A stretch of 56,670 nt of DNA from Clostridia bacterium (lineage in GTDB: Bacteria; Bacillota; Clostridia; Oscillospirales; CAG-382), in the NCBI GenBank assembly GCA_017429165.1, contig JAFRPL010000017.1:1-56670 (forward strand), in the 5' to 3' direction. The translations under genes and the position numbers were made by a program. This document shows, in pieces, positions 1 to 7,092 of the stretch (within the stretch, counting starts at the first letter, position 1; the number at the start of each line of letters is the position of its first letter). The notes under the pieces were generated by a model, which was not told the DNA's origin, did no database searches, and worked only from the letters and a program-made list of their open reading frames with translations.

Positions 1-641
1 AGCTTTTCGATGCTGTGATCAAGAATTGCGGTGATGAACTTTTACGCGGTAATGCGATCATAGGGATCACTCAACTGCTCGGCTGGCGCGGCAGGAAGGA
101 TGAAGCAAGACGTTATGCGGAAATGCTTCCCGAACGTGCTGAAATAACGCGAGACGATGTAATGGAAAACGTCCTTGAGGGCGATGAGCTCCTGCGTTAT
201 AAACAAAACCGGTTGAATAATAAATTTCTAGAGATACTTTGGGAACTATCGCTTATGCCTAACGGAAATTATTCCGATCTCATTCAGCGCCTGGTTCAAG
301 TGATGATCCCGGACGGTAATTATCTTGAATACAATCATCGTCTATACTACAGCAAGCGAAGTGCAGTCAACCGCGCAATTAAAACAGGCGAGGATAAGGA
401 AGTAATCCTAACTCTACTCGAAGAAATGAAGCACTATTCAACTGAGTATGATAGAATTCTTTTCGACGCGCCCGGTATTTACAAATACACCGTCCCGCAA
501 CTTTGTATGGTTGAAGAAGATACCCGCGAATGGATCGGTAATCAAGGGACACGAATGAGCGATGAATTCGAAGAATATCTGAGCCAAGAGGCGTTCGGTT
601 TTCTGCGCAGTGATGAAAGATTCCGGAGATTGCTGCAATAA
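1..641 (+). CDS. C-terminal part of a probable XRE-type transcriptional regulator (partial)
   Basis: The reading frame is open to the left edge, so the start and the N-terminal domain lie outside the window; the visible 212 residues end at TAA. They are hydrophilic and helical, with runs such as DEARRYAEMLPER and ILTLLEEMKHY and repeated aromatic and leucine spacing that recalls the TPR-like C-terminal sensor halves of clostridial XRE regulators. In those proteins an N-terminal helix-turn-helix binds DNA and the helical tail oligomerises or binds peptide. Here the DNA-binding half is not visible, so the assignment rests on the style of the tail alone. Downstream lie about 1 kb of hairpin-rich non-coding DNA. 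An unrelated TPR or helical-repeat protein remains possible. Confidence 0.5.
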   Translation, partial: LFDAVIKNCGDELLRGNAIIGITQLLGWRGRKDEARRYAEMLPERAEITRDDVMENVLEGDELLRYKQNRLNNKFLEILWELSLMPNGNYSDLIQRLVQVMIPDGNYLEYNHRLYYSKRSAVNRAIKTGEDKEVILTLLEEMKHYSTEYDRILFDAPGIYKYTVPQLCMVEEDTREWIGNQGTRMSDEFEEYLSQEAFGFLRSDERFRRLLQ

Positions 642-796
642 TGCCGTCAATTCAAGAAAAAAAATAGGATTTTCCATTACTTTGATTGACGAATGATATT
701 GACAAATGCCGGTTTGCTGTGATAACGACGCATCTATTCTGCACGTTTGCAAGCGGCAAAATACATCTGAAATGTACGTTTGCTTTTCCCGAAATA

Positions 797-820
797 CCAT
801 AAAAAGCCGGCTTTTTATGG
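797..820. repeat. 24-bp perfect palindrome
   Basis: The halves CCATAAAAAGCC and GGCTTTTTATGG are exact reverse complements with no loop. It lies between the end of the regulator gene and the first hairpin array. It could be a cruciform, a dimeric operator or a terminator-like structure; nothing distinguishes these. Confidence 0.7.
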
Positions 821-850
821 AAATGCATCTAAATTGATCGCGACGGTCAG

Positions 851-878
851 AAAAGCCTCGTCGAAAGACGAGGCTTTT
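851..878. terminator. Strong GAAA-loop hairpin, probable bidirectional terminator
   Basis: A 12-bp stem, AAAAGCCTCGTC with GACGAGGCTTTT, is closed by a GAAA tetraloop. It has A4 and T4 flanks, so it can act on either strand. It lies 210 bases after the regulator stop and just before the first hairpin array. Confidence 0.65.
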
Positions 879-880
879 CA

Positions 881-1059
881 ACTAAATAAATCCCTTGCGG
901 GATTTGTGAAATGCGCTTCGCGCGTGAAATACGCCTTACGGCGTGTGAAATGCCTGCGGGCGTGGGTGGATTTATTTAATTTCACATTCGGCGCACGCCG
1001 AATATTTCACATTTGCCGTTAGGCAAATATTTCACATCGAGCGCAGCGAGATATTTCAC
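881..1059. repeat. Array of small hairpins with GTGAAAT/ATTTCAC spacers (array 1)
   Basis: Short stem-loops such as AATCCC-ttgc-GGGATT, ACGCC-tta-GGCGT and TTTGCC-gtta-GGCAAA alternate with a 7-base spacer. The spacer reads GTGAAAT in the left half (906-950) and ATTTCAC in the right half (979-1058), so the array is itself one large inverted repeat. AAATAAATCC (884-893) also pairs exactly with GGATTTATTT (968-977). The stems differ in sequence while the spacer is constant, so this is not a CRISPR or a simple tandem repeat. Short open frames here have no ribosome site and simply read through the palindromes. Confidence 0.8.
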
Positions 1060-1361
1060 TGAAGCCCACGGCGCTATCCGCCGTATGCTCATCGCCTCGA
1101 TCAATACCTCGAAAGCATAATGATATGCTATGACTGCAGCCAATAATAAAGTGCGCTTTATTGTACTGTTCAGTTATATATTCGGCAGGTGAGTCAAATG
1201 TTAAGCCGACTTGCGCAGAATGAATTTGAATAATTACAAGCGAGTCTTGAAAAACCGCCGTTTCCGCGCAAGCGGAAAATATCACGTTTTACTCATGCCG
1301 AACGCACGATTCAAACATAAAAGCGTCCGTTATTTGCGAGGTGTCCTAAAGGACAGTTTAT
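1060..1361. other. Intergenic stretch between the two hairpin arrays, no gene recognised
   Basis: About 300 bases of lower-GC sequence with no open frame carrying a convincing start and ribosome site. An 88-residue minus-strand frame (1019-1285) starts without a Shine-Dalgarno sequence and runs into the palindromes, so it is not called. The stretch could be the decayed inside of a mobile element whose ends are the two arrays. No transposase remnant is visible. Confidence 0.5.
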
Positions 1362-1640
1362 AAAAAACCGGCTGAGGCAAGAATCATTCCTGACTTCAGT
1401 CGGTTTTTTGTCGCATATCCGTGCAAGCAGGACGTTTGTGTGCCAAACGTCCGGAAAAAGTGATGTTTGCCCTGCGGGCAAGTGATGCAGTTCGCTTTGC
1501 GAACAATGATGTTTTGCGGCTTTGCCGCAAAATGATGTGATGTGTTCCGCTCACGCACCGAAGGCGCACATCATGCCCGAAGGGCGCATCATTCGGCGCA
1601 GCCGTACATCACGTTCCGCTGTCAGCGGAACACATCGTTC
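1362..1640. repeat. Array of small hairpins with GTGATG/CATCAC spacers (array 2)
   Basis: It opens with a terminator-like stem at 1362-1408 (AAAAAACCG near the left end, CGGTTTTTT at the right), then GACGTTT-gtgtgcc-AAACGTC. Units such as GTTCGC-ttt-GCGAAC and TTTTGCGGC-ttt-GCCGCAAAA follow, separated by AGTGATG or AATGATG. From about 1570 the spacer is inverted to ACATCAT or ACATCAC, and the array ends with GTTCCGCTG-TCAGCGGAAC. The architecture matches array 1 with a different spacer. It lies directly downstream of pfkA, so it may also end pfkA transcription. Confidence 0.8.
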
Positions 1641-1652
1641 TTATGAGGGCGG

Positions 1653-2717
1653 TCACAGCACGATATTCGTTATCATGTAGTTCAGATATTCTTTGAACGC
1701 CAGGCGGTCGGCGACCATGCGGCGCATATCGTACAGCCGGTTGGGCGGGATAAGGTCTTCTTCTTCCTTGGTAAGCTGGTTTTTCATCATTTTATCAAGA
1801 TACAGCGCCTCGTGGATATCCATGGTCTCTATGGCGCTGCCGCGCAGGCAGACGACGCGTTTCATCTGTCCGCTGACCAGCGATTCCACCGCCGCGCAGC
1901 CCATCTGGGTGGCGAGGACTCTGTCGCGCAGCGTAGGCGAGCCGCCGCGCTGGATATGCGCGGGGCGGACGAAGCGGGTTTCTATACCGGTCTTTTCGCG
2001 GATCTCGTCACAAAGGTGCTCGCAGTAATCCTTACCCACGCCTTCGCTGGTTATGATTATAAAGTTGCGCTTGCCGTTTTTGCGCGCGGTGATCATTTTT
2101 GTATAAAGCTTATCGAAATCGGTAGGCATTTCGGGCACGACGGCGCACACCGCGCCAACGGCGATAGCCGTGTTCAGCGCGATATCGCCCGATTCGCGAC
2201 CCATGACCTCGACCACGTTGCAGCGCGAATGCGATTCGCCGGTGTCGCGCAGTTTATCCACCAGCTCCACGACCGTGTTCATTGCGGTGTCGTAGCCGAT
2301 GGTGGCGTCGGTGGAAGCGACGTCGTTATCTATGGTCCCGGGGATCCCTATGCATGGGACGCCCGCGTCTGTCAGTTCAACGGCGCCGCGGAACGTGCCG
2401 TCGCCGCCTATGGTGACTATGCCGTCCAGACCAAACTTGCGGCAGGTCTCCACGGCTTTGTCTATGCCTATTTTTGTCTTGAATTCCTCGCTGCGGGCGG
2501 TGTAAAGCATGGTGCCGCCGCGGTTTATTATGTAAGAAACGTCACGCTCGCCGAGCTGTTCCATTTCGCCTGCTATAAGTCCGCGGTAGCCGTTATAAAT
2601 GCCGAAAACTTCAATACCCTTAAGCAGTGCCAGACGCGTGACCGCACGCACCGCTGCGTTCATCCCCGGGGCGTCGCCGCCCGAAGTAAGGACGCCTATC
2701 CTGTTGAATTTGCCCAT
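1653..2717 (-). CDS. pfkA: ATP-dependent 6-phosphofructokinase
   Basis: Phosphorylates fructose 6-phosphate to fructose 1,6-bisphosphate in the cytoplasm, the committed step of glycolysis. The 354-residue protein has the full group A signature: the N-terminal nucleotide loop TSGGDAPGMN (11-20), GGDGT (104-108), PGTIDND (126-132, catalytic Asp 130), MGR (172-174) and HIQRGGSPT (254-262). Glycines in GGDGT and PGTIDND, where pyrophosphate-dependent enzymes have Asp and Lys, point to ATP as donor. It is about 30 residues longer at the C terminus than the usual 320-residue enzyme. The start is fixed by an AGGAG site upstream. It is monocistronic, with its own consensus promoter and hairpin array 2 downstream. 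Confidence 0.96.
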   Translation of the reverse strand: MGKFNRIGVLTSGGDAPGMNAAVRAVTRLALLKGIEVFGIYNGYRGLIAGEMEQLGERDVSYIINRGGTMLYTARSEEFKTKIGIDKAVETCRKFGLDGIVTIGGDGTFRGAVELTDAGVPCIGIPGTIDNDVASTDATIGYDTAMNTVVELVDKLRDTGESHSRCNVVEVMGRESGDIALNTAIAVGAVCAVVPEMPTDFDKLYTKMITARKNGKRNFIIITSEGVGKDYCEHLCDEIREKTGIETRFVRPAHIQRGGSPTLRDRVLATQMGCAAVESLVSGQMKRVVCLRGSAIETMDIHEALYLDKMMKNQLTKEEEDLIPPNRLYDMRRMVADRLAFKEYLNYMITNIVL

Positions 2718-2757
2718 GCTTGAAATGCTCCTTTCGGAATTACGTATCTATATGATG

Positions 2758-2785
2758 ATTATATCACATAAATCACATTTGTCAA
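2758..2785 (-). promoter_or_regulatory. pfkA promoter
   Basis: On the minus strand TTGACA (2780-2785) and TATAAT (2758-2763) are separated by 16 bases. Both hexamers match the sigma-70/SigA consensus exactly. It lies about 40 bases upstream of the pfkA start. Confidence 0.85.
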
Positions 2786-2805
2786 TCGATTTTTGCCGCC
2801 GGCAC

Positions 2806-2834
2806 TTGACTTTTAGAACAAATAATGATAAAAT
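2806..2834 (+). promoter_or_regulatory. Promoter of the small helical protein and zinc-ribbon genes
   Basis: TTGACT (2806-2811), 17 bases, TAAAAT (2829-2834). It is divergent from the pfkA promoter, with only 20 bases between the two -35 boxes, so a regulator bound here could affect both. Confidence 0.75.
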
Positions 2835-2864
2835 CAAATCAAGTAAAAACAAGGAGGAAACACA

Positions 2865-3098
2865 ATGGATATCAAAGCGATAATCGAAAAGATCGTAAAC
2901 AAACTCAAAGGCAGCCCCGACCTGCTGGGCAAATTCAAATCCGATCCCGTAAACACCGTAAAAGGTCTTGTGGGCGGGCTCGACGACGACGCCGCTTCCA
3001 AAGTGGCCGAAGGCGTGAGCGCCGAACTCGACGCCGAAGGCATAGCCGACAAAGCAAAAGGCGTGCTGGGTACCATCAAAGGCATATTCGGGAAATAA
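2865..3098 (+). CDS. Small helical protein of unknown function (77 residues)
   Basis: I do not recognise a named family. The protein is short, charged and predicted helical, starting MDIKAIIEKIVNKLK and ending in the amphipathic stretch KGVLGTIKGIFGK, with no signal peptide, cysteine or membrane segment. The middle part is glycine- and aspartate-rich. An AGGAGG site eight bases upstream fixes the start. It is the first gene of a two-gene unit with the zinc-ribbon membrane protein 38 bases downstream, so the products may work together. The amphipathic ends suggest membrane or partner binding, which is inference only. Confidence 0.75.
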   Translation: MDIKAIIEKIVNKLKGSPDLLGKFKSDPVNTVKGLVGGLDDDAASKVAEGVSAELDAEGIADKAKGVLGTIKGIFGK

Positions 3099-3136
3099 AA
3101 AACATCCGTAATCAAAAACATAAAGGAGAAAGCAGT

Positions 3137-3925
3137 ATGAAATGTATCCACTGCGGCAAAGAGATCGCCGAAGGCTCGAAGTTCTGCCTTAACTGCGGAG
3201 CAAAGATAGCCGATATGGTCACCGAAAACATCACCGCGCCCGAAGTACCTGCCGAACCCCCTAAAGCCGAGATCCCCGAAGAGGTCAAACCCACGTTCTG
3301 TGCAAAATGCGGAAGCCCGCTTGCCGAAGGGCAAAAGTTCTGCCTTAAATGCGGAGCCGCCGCCGATGGCAAAGCCAAAGCGGCGAAATCCGGCAAAGGC
3401 ATAGACAAAAAATGGTTCATCATAGGCGGCTGCGCGCTCGCGGCCATAATAATCGCGGTCGTGCTCATCATAGTCCTCGCCGGAGGCGGCGTGGGCAGCA
3501 ACGGCGCATCCTCGCCCGAAGCTGTCGGCAAGGCCTGCTTTGAGACTCAGCTCGACGGCGACGCGGAAGGCTATTACGGACTCTTCTGCACTCCCATACT
3601 CAGAGATAAGAGCGGCATGGGCGAAGACGCTACCCGCGAAGATATGATCAAAGATCTCGCCGAGAAGAATTCCACTATGGGCGAAGTTGCCGATATGCTC
3701 GCCTACGGCGTCAGCATCGACATAAAAGACGCCGAGGCCGAGACCGGCTACGAAATCTCGAGCTACAAGTTCTATGATTTCACCGAAGAAGAAATGGCTA
3801 AAGTCGAAGACACCGCAAGAGTCACCGTCACGATAGAATACAGCATGAGCGGTTTTTCGCAGACCGACACCGAGACCGTGTATTGCGTAAAGATCGACGG
3901 AAAGTGGTTCCTGCTCGACGATTGA
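3137..3925 (+). CDS. Membrane-anchored protein with two zinc ribbons and an exported domain
   Basis: The 262-residue protein starts MKCIHCGKEIAEGSKFCLNCG, the first of two CxxC-CxxC zinc ribbons (residues 3-21 and about 55-72). A basic stretch (GKGIDKKW) and one strongly hydrophobic segment (about 95-117) follow, then an acidic 140-residue C-terminal domain on the outer side. The C-terminal domain resembles the small cone-shaped domains (DUF4878/NTF2-like) common in clostridial zinc-ribbon anchored proteins. The start is set by AAAGGAG; the frame is open further upstream but has no ribosome site there. A strong terminator follows. Function is unknown; a sensing or envelope role is plausible. 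Confidence 0.85.
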   Translation: MKCIHCGKEIAEGSKFCLNCGAKIADMVTENITAPEVPAEPPKAEIPEEVKPTFCAKCGSPLAEGQKFCLKCGAAADGKAKAAKSGKGIDKKWFIIGGCALAAIIIAVVLIIVLAGGGVGSNGASSPEAVGKACFETQLDGDAEGYYGLFCTPILRDKSGMGEDATREDMIKDLAEKNSTMGEVADMLAYGVSIDIKDAEAETGYEISSYKFYDFTEEEMAKVEDTARVTVTIEYSMSGFSQTDTETVYCVKIDGKWFLLDD

Positions 3926-3944
3926 TAATTATAAAACGAAATAA

Positions 3945-3979
3945 CGGGCGAAGAGTCAAACTCTTCGCCCGCGTTTTTT
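3945..3979 (+). terminator. Rho-independent terminator after the zinc-ribbon gene
   Basis: An 11-bp stem, CGGGCGAAGAG with CTCTTCGCCCG, loop TCAAA, then a run of six T. It also lies just past the stop of the convergent CapA-VanY gene but has no T-run on that strand. Confidence 0.9.
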
Positions 3980-3986
3980 ATACGCA

Positions 3987-6221
3987 TCAATGACTTGCGA
4001 GATATTCCGTGTATTCTTCCAGGCACATATTGAGTTCGTGCATCTGGGTGGCGGCTTCGCGTCCCACAAAGCGGAAATGCCACGGTTCCCATTCCACGCC
4101 GGTCATGTCTTCCTTATCGGCGGGATACCGCAGAATAAACCCGAACCGCCAGCAGTTTTCCGCAAGCCATTTGCCCGCCTTTGTGCTGCCGAATTTCTGC
4201 TGCGCCGATGACAGGTTGTGCATATCGCAGCACAGTCCCGTCTGATGCTCGCTGCAGCCGGGTTTCATGGAATAAGTGAGCACTATCTGTTCCGCCTGTT
4301 CGCGCGTGAGCGAAGAGTTTTTGTTCATCTCTTTTTCCACGTACGAATTGAACAGCGATTTCTGATACGAAGCCGAACGGTAGGCGCTGGTGATGGTGAC
4401 GTCGGTTATGCCGTTAGCCGCGGCTTCTTTCATAAGCGCTTCCAGCGCCTTTGCGGCGGTGTTTACGAGCTTTTGCCCGTCCCTGCCGTCTTTGCGCGTA
4501 TACTCCGAAACGACAAGGTTTTCGGGCACGTACTTCAAATCGAGCGGGTGGTCGAGATTCACGAGCGTGAGATATCCGTCGCCAGGCTCAATGTACTGCA
4601 GGTATTTGGAAATATCGACAGCGTACTTTTTGCCGGCGCGCTGCTCGTATTCCGAAAGGTCGCCCTGCTGCGAAACGGGTTCCGAGCTTTCTTCCGGCGT
4701 TTGTTCTTTGCCGGTATAGCAGCTGTCGAGGAATTCTTCGGGTATGTATTTGAGCACGGTCTTGAGCAGGTTGGCTTTGCTGAATTTGCCGCCCACGAGC
4801 GTTGTGGAATGATCTTTTTCGCGCTGGACGACCTGGTGCTTTTTGGCGAGTTCCTCGGTGTAGTCGTTGAGCACGTACAGCTTATAGTTGCGGTGTCCGG
4901 TGTCGCTGCTGTTAAGGCCGCTGCCCGGCTTGGTGTAATGAGTCACCACGGGGGTGAGCAGCACGTTCTTTACATTTATTTTGCCGGTCTTGCCGTCTTT
5001 GACTATATCGAAATCGAGCATACCGCCCAGCATATTGTCGGCGTTGAGCATTCCCGAAATAAAGTTGCCCAGCGAATACACCAGAAGCGTCTTGTGCCCG
5101 TTTTTGCCCGTGCGCCAGCCCATTTCCTGCAGACAGTGCGGATGCATTCCGATTATCACGTCCACGCCCAGATCGATCATCTGCTGCGCGTAGCTGCGCT
5201 GGGTGCTGTTGGTCGTGTAGCTGTCTTCGCTGCCCCAGTGGGCGGAGACGATGACGATATCGGCGAGCTTTTTCGCCAGCGGGATCTGCCGCTTGAGAAG
5301 TTTTTCGGAAAAATACGGTATGACCGTGTCGGAAGAAGACGGAAGCTTTATGCCGTTGGTGCTGTCTGTATACGCGAGCAGCGCGATCTTTATGCCGTTC
5401 TTTTCTATAACGACTATGTTGTCCACCGCGGCGTCGTTCTTGTAGTACCCTATTACGGTCTTGCCGCGCGTGGTAAAGAAGTTGTAGCAGTTTTTAAGAT
5501 ATTTGTCGTCTTTGGAATCGAGCATATGGTTGTGAGCGACGTTCATAATGTCAAAGCCCAGCGTGACCAGATATTCGCCCGCCGCTTCGGGAGAGTTGAA
5601 CGTGGGATAGCCGCTTATCTTATTCTGATTGCCGCCTATGAGCGTTTCGACGTTGATATACGACAGGTCGGCCGCCGCAATGTGCGCCGCCACGTTTTCG
5701 TAAACGGGAGAAAAATCGTATTCGGCGGTGCCGAGAGAAGAATAATCGGGCTTTTTGCCCGCGTTCTTTGCGGCGCGCTCGAGCGCGTCGTAATAGACCG
5801 AAGGATGGATTATATTATCCGGGCAGGCGAGGAAGTGCACCACCCTGTCTTTGCCGTCCGAAGGGATCGAGACCGGTTCGGAACTTTCTTCATTCGGCTC
5901 GGAGCTCTCTTCCTTGGGTCCGGAACTTTCCTCAACGGGTTCGGAGGAGCTTTCGCTTGCGGATACGGCAGAACTTTCTTCTTCGCCGGTGACGTCGGAC
6001 GAAGGCTCGTCTTCGGAAAGCGCGGGGCTTTCGTCAGGACTTTCTTCTGACGGGACGCCGGACTGCTGCGGGTCTTCGCTTACGCGCGAATTTTCGGAAG
6101 CCGAAGATTCGCTTTCGGAAACCGGCTCGGCGTTGTTTTTGCCCAAGGTGAGCGACGTTATGAGCAGCGCCGCGATCACGACCGCAACGAATATTGTGAG
6201 TATCAAAGAAGTTTTTTTCAT
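3987..6221 (-). CDS. CapA-type phosphoesterase domain fused to a VanY D,D-carboxypeptidase
   Basis: The 744-residue exported protein begins with a signal anchor (about 7-27), then a 95-residue Ser/Glu/Pro linker. A CapA (PGA_cap) domain spans about 126-430, with the metallophosphoesterase-like motifs NVE (190-192), AHNH (229-232), GMHPH (358-362) and SLGNF (383-387). A second short Ser/Glu linker leads to a VanY peptidase domain (about 545-735) with SEHQTGLCCDMH (657-668; zinc ligands His659 and Asp666) and EPWHFR (712-717; Glu712, His715). CapA proteins act in poly-gamma-glutamate capsule assembly or release; VanY removes the terminal D-Ala of peptidoglycan stems. Nine bases separate it from the upstream racemase gene. 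All key residues are present in both halves. Confidence 0.93.
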   Translation of the reverse strand: MKKTSLILTIFVAVVIAALLITSLTLGKNNAEPVSESESSASENSRVSEDPQQSGVPSEESPDESPALSEDEPSSDVTGEEESSAVSASESSSEPVEESSGPKEESSEPNEESSEPVSIPSDGKDRVVHFLACPDNIIHPSVYYDALERAAKNAGKKPDYSSLGTAEYDFSPVYENVAAHIAAADLSYINVETLIGGNQNKISGYPTFNSPEAAGEYLVTLGFDIMNVAHNHMLDSKDDKYLKNCYNFFTTRGKTVIGYYKNDAAVDNIVVIEKNGIKIALLAYTDSTNGIKLPSSSDTVIPYFSEKLLKRQIPLAKKLADIVIVSAHWGSEDSYTTNSTQRSYAQQMIDLGVDVIIGMHPHCLQEMGWRTGKNGHKTLLVYSLGNFISGMLNADNMLGGMLDFDIVKDGKTGKINVKNVLLTPVVTHYTKPGSGLNSSDTGHRNYKLYVLNDYTEELAKKHQVVQREKDHSTTLVGGKFSKANLLKTVLKYIPEEFLDSCYTGKEQTPEESSEPVSQQGDLSEYEQRAGKKYAVDISKYLQYIEPGDGYLTLVNLDHPLDLKYVPENLVVSEYTRKDGRDGQKLVNTAAKALEALMKEAAANGITDVTITSAYRSASYQKSLFNSYVEKEMNKNSSLTREQAEQIVLTYSMKPGCSEHQTGLCCDMHNLSSAQQKFGSTKAGKWLAENCWRFGFILRYPADKEDMTGVEWEPWHFRFVGREAATQMHELNMCLEEYTEYLASH

Positions 6222-6230
6222 TTTTTCTCC

Positions 6231-6929
6231 TTAAAACGCCGAATAGCCGGCGCTTATCACCGCGGCGCGGGCGAGTATTGATGTGGGGTCGGTGAAATCG
6301 CCGCGCAGCGAATAATGCTCCGCCGCGAGCGGAAGCTCGGTGCAGCCGAGAATGATTTTCTGCGCGCCGTTTCGGGCGAGCGAATCGATCCCGCGCTGAA
6401 GCGCGGAAACGTCGAACTCCGCTCTGCCGGCCTTGACGCCGTCGTAGATCACTTCCATGACTTTGCGCTGGAGCGCGGGGCGCGGCAGCATAAGCTCTAT
6501 GCCGTGTTTTTCGCAGGCGCGGGAATAGACGCCGGTCCTGACCGTGCCGTCGACCGCGAGCAGCGCCGCGCGGGAAACGCCGTTTTCTTTGAGATGCGAC
6601 GCCGTGAGTTCTATCATATTGAGCAGCGGGATCCCGATCTGACTTTGTATTTCTTCTATAAAGCAATGCGCCGCGTTGCAGGGCATCGCCAGGATATCCG
6701 CGCCCGCGTTTTGCAGAAGCCGCGCCGAACGGACGATGCTTTCCACGGGCGATTCCCCGCCGTGCAGGATAAATCCCGTGCGGTCGGGTATGGAAGGATC
6801 GTTATCGACAATAATATGTATGTGCCCGGAATCGGAAGCGGCGTTTGTGGCGCGTATTATCTTGGCAAAAAGGTCTGCCGTGGCAAGCGGACCCATTCCG
6901 CCTATTATCCCTATGGTCTTCTTTTTCAT
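6231..6929 (-). CDS. Aspartate/glutamate racemase family protein, probably aspartate racemase
   Basis: A PLP-independent two-cysteine racemase of 232 residues. Cys84 in MPCNAAH and Cys196 in GCTELP are the paired acid/base residues, and the N terminus GIIGGMGPLATADLF is the family signature. Members interconvert L- and D-aspartate (or glutamate). The context favours D-aspartate: the divergent neighbour two genes away is a D-aspartate-ligase-like ATP-grasp enzyme, and the same racemase/ligase pairing is known in Enterococcus faecium and Lactococcus lactis. It is the first gene of an operon with the CapA-VanY gene, whose ribosome site overlaps this stop codon. Glutamate, or a related substrate, cannot be excluded. 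Confidence 0.88.
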   Translation of the reverse strand: MKKKTIGIIGGMGPLATADLFAKIIRATNAASDSGHIHIIVDNDPSIPDRTGFILHGGESPVESIVRSARLLQNAGADILAMPCNAAHCFIEEIQSQIGIPLLNMIELTASHLKENGVSRAALLAVDGTVRTGVYSRACEKHGIELMLPRPALQRKVMEVIYDGVKAGRAEFDVSALQRGIDSLARNGAQKIILGCTELPLAAEHYSLRGDFTDPTSILARAAVISAGYSAF

Positions 6930-6962
6930 ATATCATATGCTCCGTACATAAGAGTTCATTAT

Positions 6963-6991
6963 ATTATAACGCGCATATCGCTCCTTGTCAA
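6963..6991 (-). promoter_or_regulatory. Promoter of the racemase-CapA/VanY operon
   Basis: On the minus strand TTGACA (6986-6991), 17 bases, TATAAT (6963-6968); a full consensus match about 35 bases upstream of the racemase start. Confidence 0.85.
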
Positions 6992-7001
6992 TAACAAGGA
7001 G
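6981..7001. promoter_or_regulatory. Inverted repeat over the racemase -35 box, possible operator
   Basis: CTCCTTGT (6981-6988), a 5-base gap, then ACAAGGAG (6994-7001): an exact 8-bp inverted repeat covering the minus-strand -35 box and lying 30 bases from the divergent -35 box of the MurE-type gene. Its position suits a repressor site acting on the racemase and perhaps on both operons. Confidence 0.45.
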
Positions 7002-7030
7002 TTGACCTTTTTGTGAACGCGCGATTATTG

Positions 7031-7059
7031 TTGACAAGCGCCGGCGCGGGTGATATAAT
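7031..7059 (+). promoter_or_regulatory. Promoter of the MurE-type/ATP-grasp operon
   Basis: TTGACA (7031-7036), 17 bases, TATAAT (7054-7059). It is a perfect consensus promoter and is divergent from the racemase promoter. Confidence 0.88.
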
Positions 7060-7092
7060 CAGCTTATAAATATAAAAAAGGGATATTGCGTT

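Noticed and set aside
881..1640. CRISPR array
   Set aside because: The constant element is only 6-7 bases and the intervening parts are palindromes, with no cas genes; this is the opposite of repeat and spacer lengths in CRISPR.
4218..6050. Plus-strand 610-codon open frame opposite the CapA-VanY gene
   Set aside because: Its translation is Arg/His/Val-rich with no motif; the minus strand carries two complete active sites.
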